From an uncultured Bacteroides sp. (GTDB lineage: Bacteria > Bacteroidota > Bacteroidia > Bacteroidales > Bacteroidaceae): DNA of 44,552 nucleotides. The notes beneath the pieces are model-generated. The model saw only the letters and a list, made by a program, of their open reading frames with translations, made no database searches and was not told the DNA's origin. Location of the stretch: assembly GCA_945833835.1 (NCBI GenBank), contig CAMAFR010000018.1, positions 1 through 44,552 on the forward strand, written 5' to 3'. Positions 1 through 9,990 of this stretch are shown here, piece after piece. The translations under genes were made by a program, and so were the position numbers. The first letter of the stretch is position 1; every line of letters begins with the position of its first letter.

Positions 1-766
1 TCTCACACTCGTGGTGGGGGAAGATGAGGTCCATGCCTCCGCCGTGGATGTCGAAAGTCTCGCCGAGGTATTTGCGTCCCATCGCCGTACACTCGCAGTG
101 CCATCCCGGGAAGCCGTTGCTCCAGGGCGAGGGCCAGCGCATGATGTGTTCGGGCTGGGCGCATTTCCACAGGGCGAAGTCGGCGGGGTTGCGTTTCTCC
201 TCCTGTCCGTCCAGATCGCGGGTCGTGTTGAGCACGTCATCGAGGTTGCGTCCCGACAGCTTGCCGTAGCGGTGGGCCTGGTTGTACTTGGCCACATCGA
301 AATAGACCGAGCCCTGGCTTTCGTAGGCGAAGCCGTTCTGCAGGATTTCCTTCACCAGTTGTATCTGCTCGATGATGTGGCCCGAGGCGTGGGGCTCGAT
401 GCTGGGCGGCAGCACGTTGAGGGCCTCCATCGCCTTGTGGTAGCGCAGGGTGTAGTGCTGCACCACCTCCATGGGCTCCAGCTGTTCGAGACGTGCCTTC
501 TTGGCGATTTTGTCTTCGCCCTCGTCGGCATCGTGTTCCAGGTGGCCTACGTCGGTGATGTTGCGCACATAGCGCACCTTGTAGCCCAGGTGGGAGAGGT
601 AGCGGAACAGGATGTCGAAGGTGATGGCGGGACGGGCGTGTCCCAGGTGGGCGTCGCCATAGACGGTGGGCCCACAGACATACATGCCCACATGAGGAGC
701 ATGTTGCGGAACGAACAGTTCCTTCTTGCGGGCCAATGTATTGTAAATAAACAAGTTGTTTTCCAT
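1..766 (-). CDS. cysS: Cysteinyl-tRNA synthetase, 5' part (runs off window)
   Basis: The minus frame from the ATG at 766 stays open to the window edge, giving the first 255 residues of a class I aminoacyl-tRNA synthetase that charges tRNA-Cys. It begins [16 protein letters not shown] and contains CGPTVY, whose Cys is a zinc ligand in the family, then the HIGH-like [15 protein letters not shown], and WHCECTAM with the later zinc-binding Cys and His. These are diagnostic of CysS. The C-terminal half with KMSKS lies outside the window. The gene is read away from the glycosyltransferase block, whose last stop is 74 bp upstream, and has its own -7 element at 792-799. Confidence 0.96.
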   Translation of the reverse strand, partial: MENNLFIYNTLARKKELFVPQHAPHVGMYVCGPTVYGDAHLGHARPAITFDILFRYLSHLGYKVRYVRNITDVGHLEHDADEGEDKIAKKARLEQLEPMEVVQHYTLRYHKAMEALNVLPPSIEPHASGHIIEQIQLVKEILQNGFAYESQGSVYFDVAKYNQAHRYGKLSGRNLDDVLNTTRDLDGQEEKRNPADFALWKCAQPEHIMRWPSPWSNGFPGWHCECTAMGRKYLGETFDIHGGGMDLIFPHHECE

Positions 767-791
767 AAACACGTTGGTTTGATTGTAGCTG

Positions 792-799
792 CAAAAGTA
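792..799 (-). promoter_or_regulatory. Probable -7 element of the cysS promoter
   Basis: Read on the minus strand the bases are TACTTTTG, a full match to the Bacteroidota -7 consensus TAnnTTTG, 25 bp before the cysS ATG. A T-rich stretch lies upstream where the -33 element is expected. Inferred from consensus only. Confidence 0.55.
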
Positions 800-840
800 G
801 GCAAAAAAGCGGGAACGGAAAAATTGTGTGGCTTCTTTTT

Positions 841-1752
841 TTACCGGCCGAAGTCGCCTTTCAGGGTGCGCCGGATGCGCCGCAGGGCTTTCGCCCAGAA
901 GCAGTTGGTGCGGTGGTAGTAGCGGGCGAAGGCGCGCCGGGCCTCCAGGTTCTCCTCGATGGGCGCGATGCGTGTGAGCGGCAGCGGCTGCGTCCAGAGG
1001 CGGGAGTCGTAGAGGCCGCCGCCGCCGCAGTGGGTGCCGGTGCCGTCGAAGCCGGTGTTGCGCACTAACGAGCGTCCTGTGTTGAGCGAGAGCACGCCGT
1101 GCAGGAAGAGGGAGGCGTTCCAGCGGATGGCCCACGAGTTGTTCTGCCCCGCTATCTGGCGGCGCAGCATCCGGGTGAAGGGATAGGTGCCCCCGAAGTC
1201 GAAGGTGCGGGTCAGCCCCCGTTCCTCTAACTGCCGCAGCAGGCGGCTGCCGTCCGGCTCGAACAGCCGCCAGGCCCGTTCCCAGGTGGCCCATCCCCAG
1301 CTGCCGGTCCATTTTATCAGGAACGTGTCGGGCAGGGTAGGGTCGCCGGTGAAGTCGCAGGCCTGTATGTGGCCCACGCGCGGCTCGTCCTGGTAGAGGT
1401 CGAGGGCCTCGTTCATGAACCGCAGGAAGTGGGGGGCCACCACCAGGTCGTCTTCCAGCACGATGACCCGCCCGTAGCGGCGGAGGGTGGTGGTGACCCC
1501 GTCGATGACGTTGCGGGCCAGCCCCCAGTTCTCCTGCCGTTCCACCCGTTCCACCTGGGCGAACCCTTCGAGGGTGCGCAGGTAGCGGCGCACTTCGGCC
1601 ACGTCCGCCTCGGCGGCGGTGTCGCGGGCGGCATCGGCATAGACAATGAGGGTACTCTCGGCGGCCAGATCGTTGCGGCGCAGTGACTCGATGAGGTGCC
1701 GGGTGTGGGCCGGCCGGTTGTAGACAAACAGCAGGATGGGGGCAAGTGTCAT
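841..1752 (-). CDS. Glycosyltransferase, GT-A-like with EDD motif
   Basis: A 303-residue protein starting [14 protein letters not shown]. The N-terminal half has the Rossmann-like fold of nucleotide-sugar glycosyltransferases; [12 protein letters not shown] carries an acidic EDD that would bind the metal and sugar nucleotide, and [10 protein letters not shown] is typical of bacterial GTs in polysaccharide loci. The start at 1752 shares ATGA with the stop of the upstream glycosyltransferase, so translation is probably coupled; the open frame extends further upstream but only as a shadow of that gene. It is the last gene of the polysaccharide block. Acceptor and sugar are unknown. Confidence 0.85.
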   Translation of the reverse strand: MTLAPILLFVYNRPAHTRHLIESLRRNDLAAESTLIVYADAARDTAAEADVAEVRRYLRTLEGFAQVERVERQENWGLARNVIDGVTTTLRRYGRVIVLEDDLVVAPHFLRFMNEALDLYQDEPRVGHIQACDFTGDPTLPDTFLIKWTGSWGWATWERAWRLFEPDGSRLLRQLEERGLTRTFDFGGTYPFTRMLRRQIAGQNNSWAIRWNASLFLHGVLSLNTGRSLVRNTGFDGTGTHCGGGGLYDSRLWTQPLPLTRIAPIEENLEARRAFARYYHRTNCFWAKALRRIRRTLKGDFGR

Positions 1753-2621
1753 GGCAGTAGGTAGTTGGGTTGTTGACGGAGGTTTACGCGCCGGGTGCGG
1801 ATGACCTGCGGGGTCTGTCCCAGCAGGGTGCAGGCCATGCGCAGGTAGTCGGCGGGGCAGGCCGACAGGGCCTTGCGGGCCGCGGCGAGCGGTCCGAGCA
1901 GGAACCCTCTCAGCAACGAGTGGTTGGGGTTGGCATATTCGGAGAGGTGGTAGACCCGTTCGGTGCGGAGGAAGGCCTGCCGGTCGGGCGTGCGGCGGGC
2001 GCGGTCGTGGCAGGCCGTCACCCGGGGCGAGTAGCCCACCTTCAGCCCGTGGCGGTGGACCCGGTTCACGTAGTCCTTGTCTTCGCCGTAATGGTAGAAC
2101 AGGGGCGAGAAGCCCCCGATGCGGCGCAGCGTGGTGGCGGGCAGCAGCCAGAAGGCGGCGTTGATGAAGGGGCACTCGATGACCTCGTCCGGGCCGGCTG
2201 CCAGTGCGGGCTGCCAGTGCGTGTAGGCGGCGAAGCCGTGGTCCGGCTGCCGTCCGCTGCCGTCTAAGTGTACCGGCGAGAGGATGCCGTAGTCCGGGTG
2301 GCGCAGGGCCAGCGTGCAGAGCGTGCCGATGACGTCCGGCGCAATCCAGGCATCCTGGTTGAGCAGGAACACGTGGTCGTACCCTTCGCGCAGGGCCAGC
2401 CGCAGCCCGAGGTTGTTGGCCTGGCCGAAGCCGAGGTTCCGGCCGTTGTCGATGAGGCGCACCTGCCGGTATTCGGCCTTCAGCCGCGCCACGGTGCGGT
2501 CTGTCGACCCGTTGTCCACGACCAGGATGTCGGTGGGCTGCCGGGAGGCCAGCACGCTGTCCAAGCAACGCCGCAGCCACGGCTCGAAATTATAAGAAAC
2601 GATGAGGGTCAGTACTTTCAT
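1749..2621 (-). CDS. Family 2 glycosyltransferase (rhamnosyltransferase-like)
   Basis: A 290-residue GT2-type enzyme. The start [11 protein letters not shown], the [14 protein letters not shown] segment at about 32-45, [12 protein letters not shown] and the [11 protein letters not shown] metal-binding region match the WbbL/RfbF-like GT2 branch that adds sugars, often rhamnose, to lipid-linked O-antigen precursors. [18 protein letters not shown] near 205-225 is also usual for the branch. It ends in a 4-bp overlap with the next gene and begins 13 bp after the preceding one. The donor sugar cannot be told from sequence. Confidence 0.88.
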   Translation of the reverse strand: MKVLTLIVSYNFEPWLRRCLDSVLASRQPTDILVVDNGSTDRTVARLKAEYRQVRLIDNGRNLGFGQANNLGLRLALREGYDHVFLLNQDAWIAPDVIGTLCTLALRHPDYGILSPVHLDGSGRQPDHGFAAYTHWQPALAAGPDEVIECPFINAAFWLLPATTLRRIGGFSPLFYHYGEDKDYVNRVHRHGLKVGYSPRVTACHDRARRTPDRQAFLRTERVYHLSEYANPNHSLLRGFLLGPLAAARKALSACPADYLRMACTLLGQTPQVIRTRRVNLRQQPNYLLP

Positions 2622-2634
2622 GGCGGTGGGGGGA

Positions 2635-3642
2635 TTAGTGCAGTTTCATCCAGAGCGTGACGAGGCGGTCGGCCAGCCGTTTGCCCAGGCCGATGGTGGG
2701 GATGCCCGTGAGCAGTCCCGCCCGTTGCCAGAAGGCCTGTCCGTCGGCCAGGTGGGCACGCCCGCGGCGGAAGTCGCGGTACAGGCGGTACAGCCCCCGT
2801 TTCTTTTCGTAGGGCAGGTGCCACACCGCCAGCTGCTCGTCGCCGGGCACCACGTTGTTGAATTGGGGCGAGGTCCACATCCGTTTCACGTAGGCGTTGG
2901 CCGTGGCGTTGCGCAGGGCGAGGCGTTCGGCCAGCACACTCATCACGTGGGCCTCCTCGTTCAGGGTGGGCCGTCCGTGCCGCCGGCAGTCCAGGTTGTG
3001 CCTCCACACCTCTTCATACAGCGGCGCGATGGCCCGCACCTTGTCGGCGCGCAGCACGATGAACTCTCCCCCGTAGTAGGACAGGGGCCGCGAGGGAGGC
3101 GTCCCGAACGCCCCCGTGTACCATTGCTCCATCTCGGGCAGGCGCAGGCCGTTGATGCGGGCGGCGGGGTCGGTGATGAACTCGTAGAGGGCACTGCCGT
3201 CGCGGCGGGCCGCATCGAACAGCGGGTCCAGGTTGCGGCGGCACAGGCAGTCGGCGTCACACACCAGCAAGGTGTCGTCCGGCCCCATCTGCCGCCCCAT
3301 GTAGCGCAGGATGTCGAACAGGTAGAACTGGTTCTGCCAGGCGGCGTACCAGTCTTTCGGCGGGCGGCAGGCGTAGGGCAGACAGACGACCTCCACATCG
3401 AGCTCCGCGAACAGCTCCTGCAGGTAGCCGGGCAGCTCCGCCGCCGCGAGGTTGGTGAAGAACACCAGGCGGGCGGTGGGGTGGCAGTGCCTGAAGGTGT
3501 GGAAGAACGGCACCTGTATCTGCATATAGACGGAGTGGACCAGGGCCGAGTGTCCTTTCTTCCCCAGCTGCGGATAGAAGCTGGCCTCCTCTTTTGATTC
3601 GCGGTAGAACCACGTGGTGATGTAGTTGACGGGCATAGGCAA
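2635..3642 (-). CDS. Putative glycosyltransferase (GT-A fold, DAD motif)
   Basis: A 335-residue protein in the polysaccharide block. LLVCDADCLCRRNLDPLF near 130-150 contains a DxD motif followed by the hydrophobic pattern seen in GT8-like and other nucleotide-diphosphosugar transferases, and YYGGEFIVLRADKV plus NEEAHVMSVLAERL further on resemble the acceptor-side half of such enzymes. No signal peptide or membrane segment is evident, so it probably acts at the cytoplasmic face. M3 is an alternative start. I do not recognise a named family with confidence. Confidence 0.7.
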   Translation of the reverse strand: MPMPVNYITTWFYRESKEEASFYPQLGKKGHSALVHSVYMQIQVPFFHTFRHCHPTARLVFFTNLAAAELPGYLQELFAELDVEVVCLPYACRPPKDWYAAWQNQFYLFDILRYMGRQMGPDDTLLVCDADCLCRRNLDPLFDAARRDGSALYEFITDPAARINGLRLPEMEQWYTGAFGTPPSRPLSYYGGEFIVLRADKVRAIAPLYEEVWRHNLDCRRHGRPTLNEEAHVMSVLAERLALRNATANAYVKRMWTSPQFNNVVPGDEQLAVWHLPYEKKRGLYRLYRDFRRGRAHLADGQAFWQRAGLLTGIPTIGLGKRLADRLVTLWMKLH

Positions 3643-3660
3643 GTGGTGGGGCTAAGGGGA

Positions 3661-4587
3661 TTATTCCATGTACCGCCTGAGCCACTGACGGACGTCGTAC
3701 CGGTCTTTGACCGCCCTGGGGACGGGCGACAGGGGCTGCCGGACGAAGGCCTTCAGCGCATCGGCGGAATCTTCGCCAAAGATAAGGATATTTTCCGGGT
3801 TATAAAAATCATACGTCCGTATCATGGGGTTGTCGGTGATGAGTTTCTTGTCGTAGAACAGGGCCTCCAGCGGGCGGCGGGTCAGTCCCCGCTGTCCTTG
3901 CTGGCAGATGTCCACCACACACCGTGCGCGCGACAGGCGGCGCAGGTATTCGTCGTAGCCTATCTTCTCCCCGGCGGTGGTGGGGATGACGAAGTCGCAC
4001 ACCAGCCCCGCCTCCTCCAGCCGTCGGCGCAGGCGGTCGAGCGTGGCCTGCCGGTCCTTGGGCAGCCCGCAGAAGAAACAGTCGGTGGTGGCGGCGCGCC
4101 CTTCGGGCAGACGGGCCGGGTGGCAGAAGTATTGCCCCGTCAGCTCCAGGCCGTAGCGGCGGGCGTCGTCGGGATCGAACGTGCTGAGGCGGAACCCTAA
4201 GCGGGCAATGGCGGCCAGCTCCCGTTCGGGGTGGCCGAAGAGGGTGCGGATGGGGTTGCAGTAGTAGATGAAGCAGACCGTCGTGCGGGGGAGGAGCCGC
4301 CGCACCGCCTTCAGCATCCGGTAGTTGGCACACTCGTAGAGCAGCACGCGGTCGGCGGCGGTGGCCTGCAGCAGGTGGTCCAGCCCCTGCTGCGGGAACC
4401 AGGCGTAGAGGCAGCGGCGCGGCAGGGGGAGCCGTCCCACTACCAGCCAGCGGGTGAGCTGCCGCCAGCGGCCCTTGGGGAACTGCAGGAAGCTGTCCAC
4501 ATATTCCAGGCGGGCCTGCCATTCCGGCTCCAGGCTGTCGAAGATCACCGCCGGCGCGCCCATCACAAAGAGTTTTCCGTTCATCAT
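3661..4587 (-). CDS. Putative polysaccharide biosynthesis protein, GT-B-like
   Basis: A 308-residue protein beginning MMNGKLFVMG. The open frame extends to 4668, but the extra N-terminus is antisense-style read-through of the upstream flippase gene; the ATG at 4587 shares ATGA with the flippase stop and is the better start. The C-terminal part (SRARCVVDICQQGQRGLTRRPLEALFYDKKLIT) resembles the donor-binding domain of GT-B glycosyltransferases, including a conserved-looking RRPLEAL helix. The N-terminal half lacks a motif I can name. Its place between a flippase and three further GTs supports a role in surface glycan assembly; it could also be a sugar-modifying enzyme. Confidence 0.7.
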   Translation of the reverse strand: MMNGKLFVMGAPAVIFDSLEPEWQARLEYVDSFLQFPKGRWRQLTRWLVVGRLPLPRRCLYAWFPQQGLDHLLQATAADRVLLYECANYRMLKAVRRLLPRTTVCFIYYCNPIRTLFGHPERELAAIARLGFRLSTFDPDDARRYGLELTGQYFCHPARLPEGRAATTDCFFCGLPKDRQATLDRLRRRLEEAGLVCDFVIPTTAGEKIGYDEYLRRLSRARCVVDICQQGQRGLTRRPLEALFYDKKLITDNPMIRTYDFYNPENILIFGEDSADALKAFVRQPLSPVPRAVKDRYDVRQWLRRYME

Positions 4588-6035
4588 GTTGTTTTCTTTT
4601 TCAGTAAGTAGGTCAGACATTCGTCCAGCAGCGGCCCGTCCCACCACCGCACCCATGCCGTGTAGCACAGGGCGGCCGTCGCCACCTTCAGCCCCAGCGA
4701 GGGCAGCAGCCCCGCCCCCGTCAGCGAAGCGGCGGCCCCGGCAGCCGTGCAGGCCAGGGCGGCCCCCGCCACGAAGGGCAGCAGGTCGCGGCAGAGGCCG
4801 GCGGCGGTGAGGTCAACGAAGCGGCGGGCGAAGGCCAGCCACACCGGCAGCCAGCCCATTTGCAGCGCGGCGTAGGCCAGCACCATCTGGCGGATGCCCC
4901 CTCCCAGCGCGGCGATGGCCAACACGGCCCCCAGCTGGAGTAGCAGCTGCGCCAGGATGTTGCGCATGTAGAGGGCGGAGCGGCCCTGGCTGATGATGAG
5001 GTTGGCGAAGAGCAGCGAGAGGGGGACGAAGGCCCCGCCCAGGCAGAGCAGCCGCAGCAGGGGGATGCTGCCCGTCCACCGCTCGCCCACGGTGAGCAGA
5101 ATCAGCTCGCGGGTGACGGTGGCCAGCCCGAATAGGGCCGGGAAGCTGACGAAGGCCGTGAAGCGGAGGATGCGCCTGAAGACGCGGGAGGCACGCGGGC
5201 GGTCGTCGCGCACACTGGCCAGCACCGGTTGGGCCACACTGCCTATCATGCCGCTCACAAACTGGTGTCCGGTGGCGTTCCACTTGTTGGCCTGGTGGTA
5301 GTTGCCCACCGCCCCGGCGTGGAAGAACCGCCCCAGCAGGACGCTCAGCAGGTGGTTGTTGAGCTGGCTCACGAGGTTGGTGACGAGCAGCTTGCTGCTG
5401 AAGGCGAACAGCGGGCGCAGGGGAGCGAAGTCGAAGGTGAGCGTAGGCCGCCACGGCGAGAACCGCCACGTGCACGCCGTCACCGTGACCAAGTAGGCCA
5501 GGCTCTGGGTGGCGATGCCCCAGTAGGAGCAGCCGCAGCAGGCCAGGCCGATGCCCAGCAAGCCCGACACCACGTGGGCCGTGAGGCCCGACAGGGCCTG
5601 CTCCTTCACCTTCAGGTGGCGGCAGAGGTAGGCTCCCTGCGCCGTGCCGAGGCTGGCGATGGGGACCGCCAGGAAGCAGTAGCGCGCCAAGGGCACCAGC
5701 CGCGGCTCGTGGTAGAAGCGGGCGATGGCCGGCGCGGCGGCAAACAGCAAGGCGTAGGCGGCCAGGCCGATGCCCACGCTGCACCAGAACACGGCGTTAT
5801 AGTCGGCGTGGCGCACGGTCTTGAGGTTGACCAGCGCCGCTCGGAAGCCGCTCTCCTGCAGCGCGTTGCCCAGCAGCGTGAAGAGGGTCACCATCCCCAC
5901 CATGCCATATTCCTCGGGGCCCAGCAGCCGGCCCAGCACGATGCCGAACAGCAGGACCAGCACCTGCTGCGTCCCGTTGTTCACCGCCCCCCACAGCAGC
6001 CCCTTGGCCGTTTTGTCTTTGAGTGATTCTGCCAT
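4584..6035 (-). CDS. Wzx-type polysaccharide flippase (MOP superfamily)
   Basis: A 483-residue, very hydrophobic protein with roughly a dozen membrane spans. The opening (KDKTAKGLLWGAVNNGTQQV) and LLGPEEYGMVGMVTLF are typical of the MOP flippases annotated as lipopolysaccharide biosynthesis proteins (WzxC/RfbX-like), which move undecaprenyl-linked oligosaccharides across the inner membrane. It is the first gene of the minus-strand block and would export the product of the four GT-like genes that follow. No Wzy polymerase, Wzz or initiating transferase is visible here, so part of the pathway must be encoded elsewhere. Confidence 0.9.
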   Translation of the reverse strand: MAESLKDKTAKGLLWGAVNNGTQQVLVLLFGIVLGRLLGPEEYGMVGMVTLFTLLGNALQESGFRAALVNLKTVRHADYNAVFWCSVGIGLAAYALLFAAAPAIARFYHEPRLVPLARYCFLAVPIASLGTAQGAYLCRHLKVKEQALSGLTAHVVSGLLGIGLACCGCSYWGIATQSLAYLVTVTACTWRFSPWRPTLTFDFAPLRPLFAFSSKLLVTNLVSQLNNHLLSVLLGRFFHAGAVGNYHQANKWNATGHQFVSGMIGSVAQPVLASVRDDRPRASRVFRRILRFTAFVSFPALFGLATVTRELILLTVGERWTGSIPLLRLLCLGGAFVPLSLLFANLIISQGRSALYMRNILAQLLLQLGAVLAIAALGGGIRQMVLAYAALQMGWLPVWLAFARRFVDLTAAGLCRDLLPFVAGAALACTAAGAAASLTGAGLLPSLGLKVATAALCYTAWVRWWDGPLLDECLTYLLKKKTT

Positions 6036-6066
6036 CTTCTATAAGATAAGGTAATAGACACAAAAA

Positions 6067-6137
6067 CCGGCACAGGCCGATGCGCTTATACGGATCATGG
6101 CGATAGAACATCCGTACAGTTCGCAGGCCTGTGCCGG
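6067..6137 (-). terminator. Branched hairpin and T-run after metG
   Basis: A 12-bp perfect outer stem (6067-6078 with 6126-6137, CCGGCACAGGCC and its complement) encloses a second 7-bp stem (6089-6095 with 6110-6116, TACGGAT/ATCCGTA). On the minus strand the outer stem is followed directly by TTTTTGTG. It lies 14 bp after the metG stop and 32 bp before the flippase start, so it fits a metG terminator, though the nested stem is unusual and could be part of a flippase leader RNA. Confidence 0.6.
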
Positions 6138-6150
6138 CGTAAGGGGTTTG

Positions 6151-8214
6151 TCAGCACACCTCGCTGCCGGGCTTCACCGGGCGCAGCACCGAGGTGACGG
6201 CCAGTGACCCGTCGGCATCGGCCGCGCTCAGTATCATGCCCTCGCTCACTAACCCGTTCTTGAACTGGCGCGGGGCCAGGTTGGCCACAAACAGCACCTG
6301 CCGGCCCACCAGCTCTTCGGGACGGCAGTGCTGGGCGATGCCGCTCACTATGGTGCGGTTCTCCAGCCCGTCGGCAATCTTGAACTTCAGCAGTTTCTTC
6401 ATCTTGGGCACCGGCTCACACGCCAGCACCGTGCCCACGCGGATGTCCACCTGCTCGAACGTCTCGAACGGGATGACCGGTTTCACAGGGTGAGCCTTGT
6501 AGGCGGCCGCCTCGTTGGCCCTTTTGGTGGCCAGCAGCTTCTCCACCTGTGCCTGGATGGCGTCGTCCTCTATCTTCTCAAAGAGCAGCTCGGCCTTGTT
6601 CAGGGCATGGCCCGCCGCCAGCAGGTCGGTGCGGCCCAGCTGTTCCCAGTCGAAGCTCTCCATGTTCAGCATCCCGCGCAGACGTGCGCTGCTGAAGGGC
6701 AGGAACGGCTCGAAGGCGATGGCCAGGTTGGCCACTAACTGGAGGGCGATGTTCAGGATGGTGGCCACACGGCCCAGGTCCGTCTTGGCCAGCTTCCACG
6801 GCTCGGTGTCGGCCAGGTACTTGTTGCCGATGCGGGCCAGGTTCATGGCCTCCTTCTGTGCGTCGCGGAACTTGAAGGCATCGAGCAGCTTTTCCACTTC
6901 GGCCTTGACGTCGGCAAATTCCTGCAAGGTGGCACGGTCACCGTCGGTCAGTTCACCACAGGCGGGCACCTTCCCGCCGAAGTATTTGTGGGTCAGCACC
7001 AGCGCGCGGTTCACGAAGTTGCCGTACACGGCCACCAGCTCGTTGTTGTTGCGGGCCTGGAAGTCTTTCCAGGTAAAGTCATTGTCTTTCGTTTCGGGGG
7101 CGTTGGCGGTGAGCACATAGCGCAGCACGTCTTGCTTGCCGGGGAAGTCCTGCAGGTATTCGTGCAGCCATACAGCCCAGTTGCGGGAGGTGGAGATTTT
7201 GTCGCCTTCCAAGTTCAGGAACTCATTAGAGGGCACGTTGTCCGGCAGGATGTAGTCGCCGTGTGCCTTCATCATCACAGGGAAGATGATGCAGTGGAAC
7301 ACAATGTTGTCCTTGCCGATGAAATGGACGAGGCGTGTGTCGGGGTCCTGCCACCACCGCTGCCAGCTGCCCCACCGTTCGGGCTGTGCGTCACACAGTT
7401 CTTTGGTGTTGCTGATGTAGCCGATGGGGGCGTCGAACCACACGTAGAGCACTTTGCCCTGAGCGCCTTCCACCGGTACGGGGATGCCCCAGTCAAGGTC
7501 GCGTGTCATGGCGCGGGGTTGCAGGTCCATGTCGAGCCATGACTTGCACTGGCCGTAGACATTCGGACGCCATTCCTTGTGTCCTTCCAGGATCCACTGC
7601 TTCAGCCATTCCTGATACTGTCCCAAGGGTAGGTACCAGTTTTTGGTGGGGCGCTTCACCAGTGCGTGGCCGGGATTGTTCTTGTTGGTGGGGTGAATCA
7701 GTTCGTCGGGCGAGAGGGTGGCGCCGCATTTCTCACATTGGTCGCCATAGGCTCCCTCCGCATGACAGCGCGGACATTCGCCCACGATGTTGCGGTCGGT
7801 CAGGAACTCGCCTGTCACCTCGTCGCAGAACTGCTCTTCGGTGATTTCCTCCAGCTTGCCCTCTTCGTAGAGCTTACGGAAAAAGTCGGAGGCAAACTGG
7901 TGATGCGTGGCCGAGGTGGTGCGGCTGTACACGTCAAACGAGATGCCGAATTCCTCAAACGATCGTTTGATGAGTGAGTGGTAACGGTCCACCACGTCCT
8001 GAGGCGTACAGCCTTCCTTCTTGGCGCGGATGGTGACGGGTACGCCGTGTTCGTCGGAGCCTCCGATGAAGAGCACGTCTTCTTTCTTCAGCCGCAGGTA
8101 GCGTACATATATGTCGGCAGGTACATAGACTCCTGCGAGGTGTCCGATGTGTACCGGCCCGTTGGCATACGGCAGTGCCGATGTGACGGTAGTGCGTTGG
8201 TATTTCTTTTCCAT
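6151..8214 (-). CDS. metG: Methionyl-tRNA synthetase
   Basis: A 687-residue enzyme that charges tRNA-Met. The class I HIGH motif is at 22-25 (HIGH), the zinc knuckle is C147-x2-C150...C160-x2-C163, and the KMSKS-equivalent is KISTS at 339-343. The C-terminal ~110 residues (from [15 protein letters not shown]) form the OB-fold tRNA-binding domain that dimerises MetG. Length is usual for the two-domain form. The open frame continues upstream to 9078, but that part is a shadow of pst[20 protein letters not shown] is the natural start. Strong hairpins lie on both sides, suggesting a single-gene unit. Confidence 0.97.
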   Translation of the reverse strand: MEKKYQRTTVTSALPYANGPVHIGHLAGVYVPADIYVRYLRLKKEDVLFIGGSDEHGVPVTIRAKKEGCTPQDVVDRYHSLIKRSFEEFGISFDVYSRTTSATHHQFASDFFRKLYEEGKLEEITEEQFCDEVTGEFLTDRNIVGECPRCHAEGAYGDQCEKCGATLSPDELIHPTNKNNPGHALVKRPTKNWYLPLGQYQEWLKQWILEGHKEWRPNVYGQCKSWLDMDLQPRAMTRDLDWGIPVPVEGAQGKVLYVWFDAPIGYISNTKELCDAQPERWGSWQRWWQDPDTRLVHFIGKDNIVFHCIIFPVMMKAHGDYILPDNVPSNEFLNLEGDKISTSRNWAVWLHEYLQDFPGKQDVLRYVLTANAPETKDNDFTWKDFQARNNNELVAVYGNFVNRALVLTHKYFGGKVPACGELTDGDRATLQEFADVKAEVEKLLDAFKFRDAQKEAMNLARIGNKYLADTEPWKLAKTDLGRVATILNIALQLVANLAIAFEPFLPFSSARLRGMLNMESFDWEQLGRTDLLAAGHALNKAELLFEKIEDDAIQAQVEKLLATKRANEAAAYKAHPVKPVIPFETFEQVDIRVGTVLACEPVPKMKKLLKFKIADGLENRTIVSGIAQHCRPEELVGRQVLFVANLAPRQFKNGLVSEGMILSAADADGSLAVTSVLRPVKPGSEVC

Positions 8215-8285
8215 GGGATGATTTTGGTTTTTGCGGTGCAAAGATACAACATAAAACTGAAAAGGGGGAGGGGTGGGCTTATAAA

Positions 8286-8329
8286 GACACGAAGACGCGG
8301 CGTTTTTTTGTGCGCTGTGTCTTCGTGTC
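8286..8329 (-). terminator. Strong hairpin terminator after pstB
   Basis: Perfect 11-bp arms (8286-8296 and 8319-8329, GACACGAAGAC and complement) continue inward, with two G-U pairs counted on the plus-strand RNA, to a 17-bp stem closing a 10-nt loop at 8303-8312 that holds seven T. On the minus strand TTTATAA follows. It lies 20 bp past the pstB stop and 71 bp before the metG ATG, so it separates the phosphate operon from metG. Confidence 0.7.
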
Positions 8330-8348
8330 GCAGGGCGGAGGAGGGCGG

Positions 8349-9119
8349 TCAGCCCATTTTGCCGGTCAGGTAAGAGCGGGTGCGTTCGTCGCGTGGATGT
8401 TCGAAGAGGACGTTGGTTTTGTCGTATTCCACCAGTTCGCCCAGAAACATGAACATGGACCGGTCGGAGATGCGCATGGCCTGCCCCATGTTGTGCGTCA
8501 CGATGAGGATGGTCACCTCTTTTTTCAGGTTGTCCATCAGGCTCTCGATGTGCTTGGTGGCGATGGGGTCGAGGGCGGAGGTGGGCTCGTCCATCAGCAG
8601 CACGTCGGGCTGCAGGGCCAGTGCGCGGGCGATGCACAGCCGTTGCTGCTGTCCGCCCGAGAGGAAGGTGCCCCGCTTGGTGAGCGAGTCTTTCACCTCG
8701 TCCCACAGGGCTACGCCCCGCAGGTGGCGCTCTACGATGTCGTCTTTCTGCGACTTGCTTAGGCGGATGCCGTTGAGAAGGTAGCCGGCCAACACGTTGT
8801 CGTAGATGTTCATGGTGGGGAAGGGGTTGGGCCGCTGGAAGACCATGCCTATCTTGCGGCGTTCCTCCATCGGCTCCATCTGGAGCACGTTCTCGCCGCC
8901 CAGCAGGATTTCGCCGGTCACCCGGATGTTCTTGTAGAGTTCGTGCATGCGGTTGATGGCGCGCAGCAGGGTGCTCTTGCCGCACCCTGAGGGGCCCATG
9001 ATGGCGGTGATGGAGTTTTTCTCGATGTCGGCGGACACGTGCTTCACGGCCATGGTGCCGGCGGTGTAGGAGATGCATACGTCCTTCAGCCGGAGGACGG
9101 GGTCTTTTATAGTTTCCAT
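8349..9119 (-). CDS. pstB: Phosphate ABC transporter ATPase PstB
   Basis: A 256-residue ABC ATPase that energises high-affinity phosphate uptake. Walker A is GPSGCGKST at 42-50, the signature LSGGQQQR at 153-160, and Walker B VLLMDEP at about 173-179; [16 protein letters not shown] around the Q-loop is diagnostic for PstB. The ATG at 9119 lies inside the end of pstA (13-bp overlap). It is the last gene of the operon: the hairpin at 8286-8329 follows and no phoU, which commonly comes after pstB, is present. Confidence 0.97.
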   Translation of the reverse strand: METIKDPVLRLKDVCISYTAGTMAVKHVSADIEKNSITAIMGPSGCGKSTLLRAINRMHELYKNIRVTGEILLGGENVLQMEPMEERRKIGMVFQRPNPFPTMNIYDNVLAGYLLNGIRLSKSQKDDIVERHLRGVALWDEVKDSLTKRGTFLSGGQQQRLCIARALALQPDVLLMDEPTSALDPIATKHIESLMDNLKKEVTILIVTHNMGQAMRISDRSMFMFLGELVEYDKTNVLFEHPRDERTRSYLTGKMG

Positions 9120-9976
9120 TTCTTTGCGATTCTTTTTGCTGATAAATTGAGGAACAACACGAAGGTGAGCAGGAAGAGCGACGCGCCCCAGATGAGCGAC
9201 TGCAGGTTGGGGTCGTTGAAGAACTCCCAGATGAGCAGCGGCACGGCGGCCATGGGCTTGGCCATGTTCCAGCTGATGGCGGCTCCGCCCAGGGCGGTGA
9301 ACATGAGGGGCGCGGTCTCGCCCACCACGCGCGAGATGGCCAGCAGGATGCCGGTGAAGATGCTGCCCAGGGCCGAGGGCAGCAGGACTTGCAGCATCAC
9401 CCGCCAGTAGCTGCCGCCGAGGGCCAGCCCGGCCTCTTTGAGGGTGGCGGGCAGCACGTTCATGGTCTCCTCGGTAGAGCGGATGATGAGGGGCAGCATC
9501 ATGATGAAGAGGGCCACGCTGCCGGCGAAGGCCGAATAGCCCCGCGTGGGGACCACCACCCAGATGTAGACAATGATGCCGATGATGATGGAGGGCGTGC
9601 CCTGCAGCAGGTCGGTGAGGTAGCTGATGCCGGTGGCCACCCACGAGCCGCGGTATTCGGAGAGGAAGATGCCGCACAGGATGCCAGTGGGGATGGCGGC
9701 GACGGAGGCCGTGAGCAGCATGAGGAAGGTGCCCACGATGCCGCCGGCAATGCCGCCGGGCAGCGACTCGCCCTGGGCGGCGGCCATCATGGCCTTGTAG
9801 GCGTTGGGGGTGGCTTCGGTGAGGAACGACCATCCCAGCTGGTGCCAGCCCTTGACGAGCACTTCGCCCAGAATGGCCAGCAGCGGTATGGCGGTGATGG
9901 CAGAGCACACGCAGACACTCACGAAGAGGAGGCGGCTCTTGAAGATTCTCAGTTTTATTGGTTGGCTGTTTTGCAT
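9107..9976 (-). CDS. pstA: Phosphate ABC transporter permease PstA
   Basis: A 289-residue integral membrane permease subunit starting [16 protein letters not shown]. It has several hydrophobic spans, the PstA-type segments [11 protein letters not shown] and [16 protein letters not shown], and the EAA-type coupling loop [22 protein letters not shown] through which it contacts PstB. The longer open frame up to 10702 is a shadow of pstC. It begins 14 bp after the pstC stop and overlaps pstB, consistent with one transcript. Confidence 0.95.
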   Translation of the reverse strand: MQNSQPIKLRIFKSRLLFVSVCVCSAITAIPLLAILGEVLVKGWHQLGWSFLTEATPNAYKAMMAAAQGESLPGGIAGGIVGTFLMLLTASVAAIPTGILCGIFLSEYRGSWVATGISYLTDLLQGTPSIIIGIIVYIWVVVPTRGYSAFAGSVALFIMMLPLIIRSTEETMNVLPATLKEAGLALGGSYWRVMLQVLLPSALGSIFTGILLAISRVVGETAPLMFTALGGAAISWNMAKPMAAVPLLIWEFFNDPNLQSLIWGASLFLLTFVLFLNLSAKRIAKKWKL

Positions 9977-9990
9977 GATGTCGAGGGGGG

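Noticed and set aside
1753..2580. Long N-terminal extension of the glycosyltransferase ending at 841
   Set aside because: The extension is Arg/Pro/Gly/Ala-rich shadow sequence of the GT2 gene at 1749-2621; the true start is the coupled ATG at 1752.
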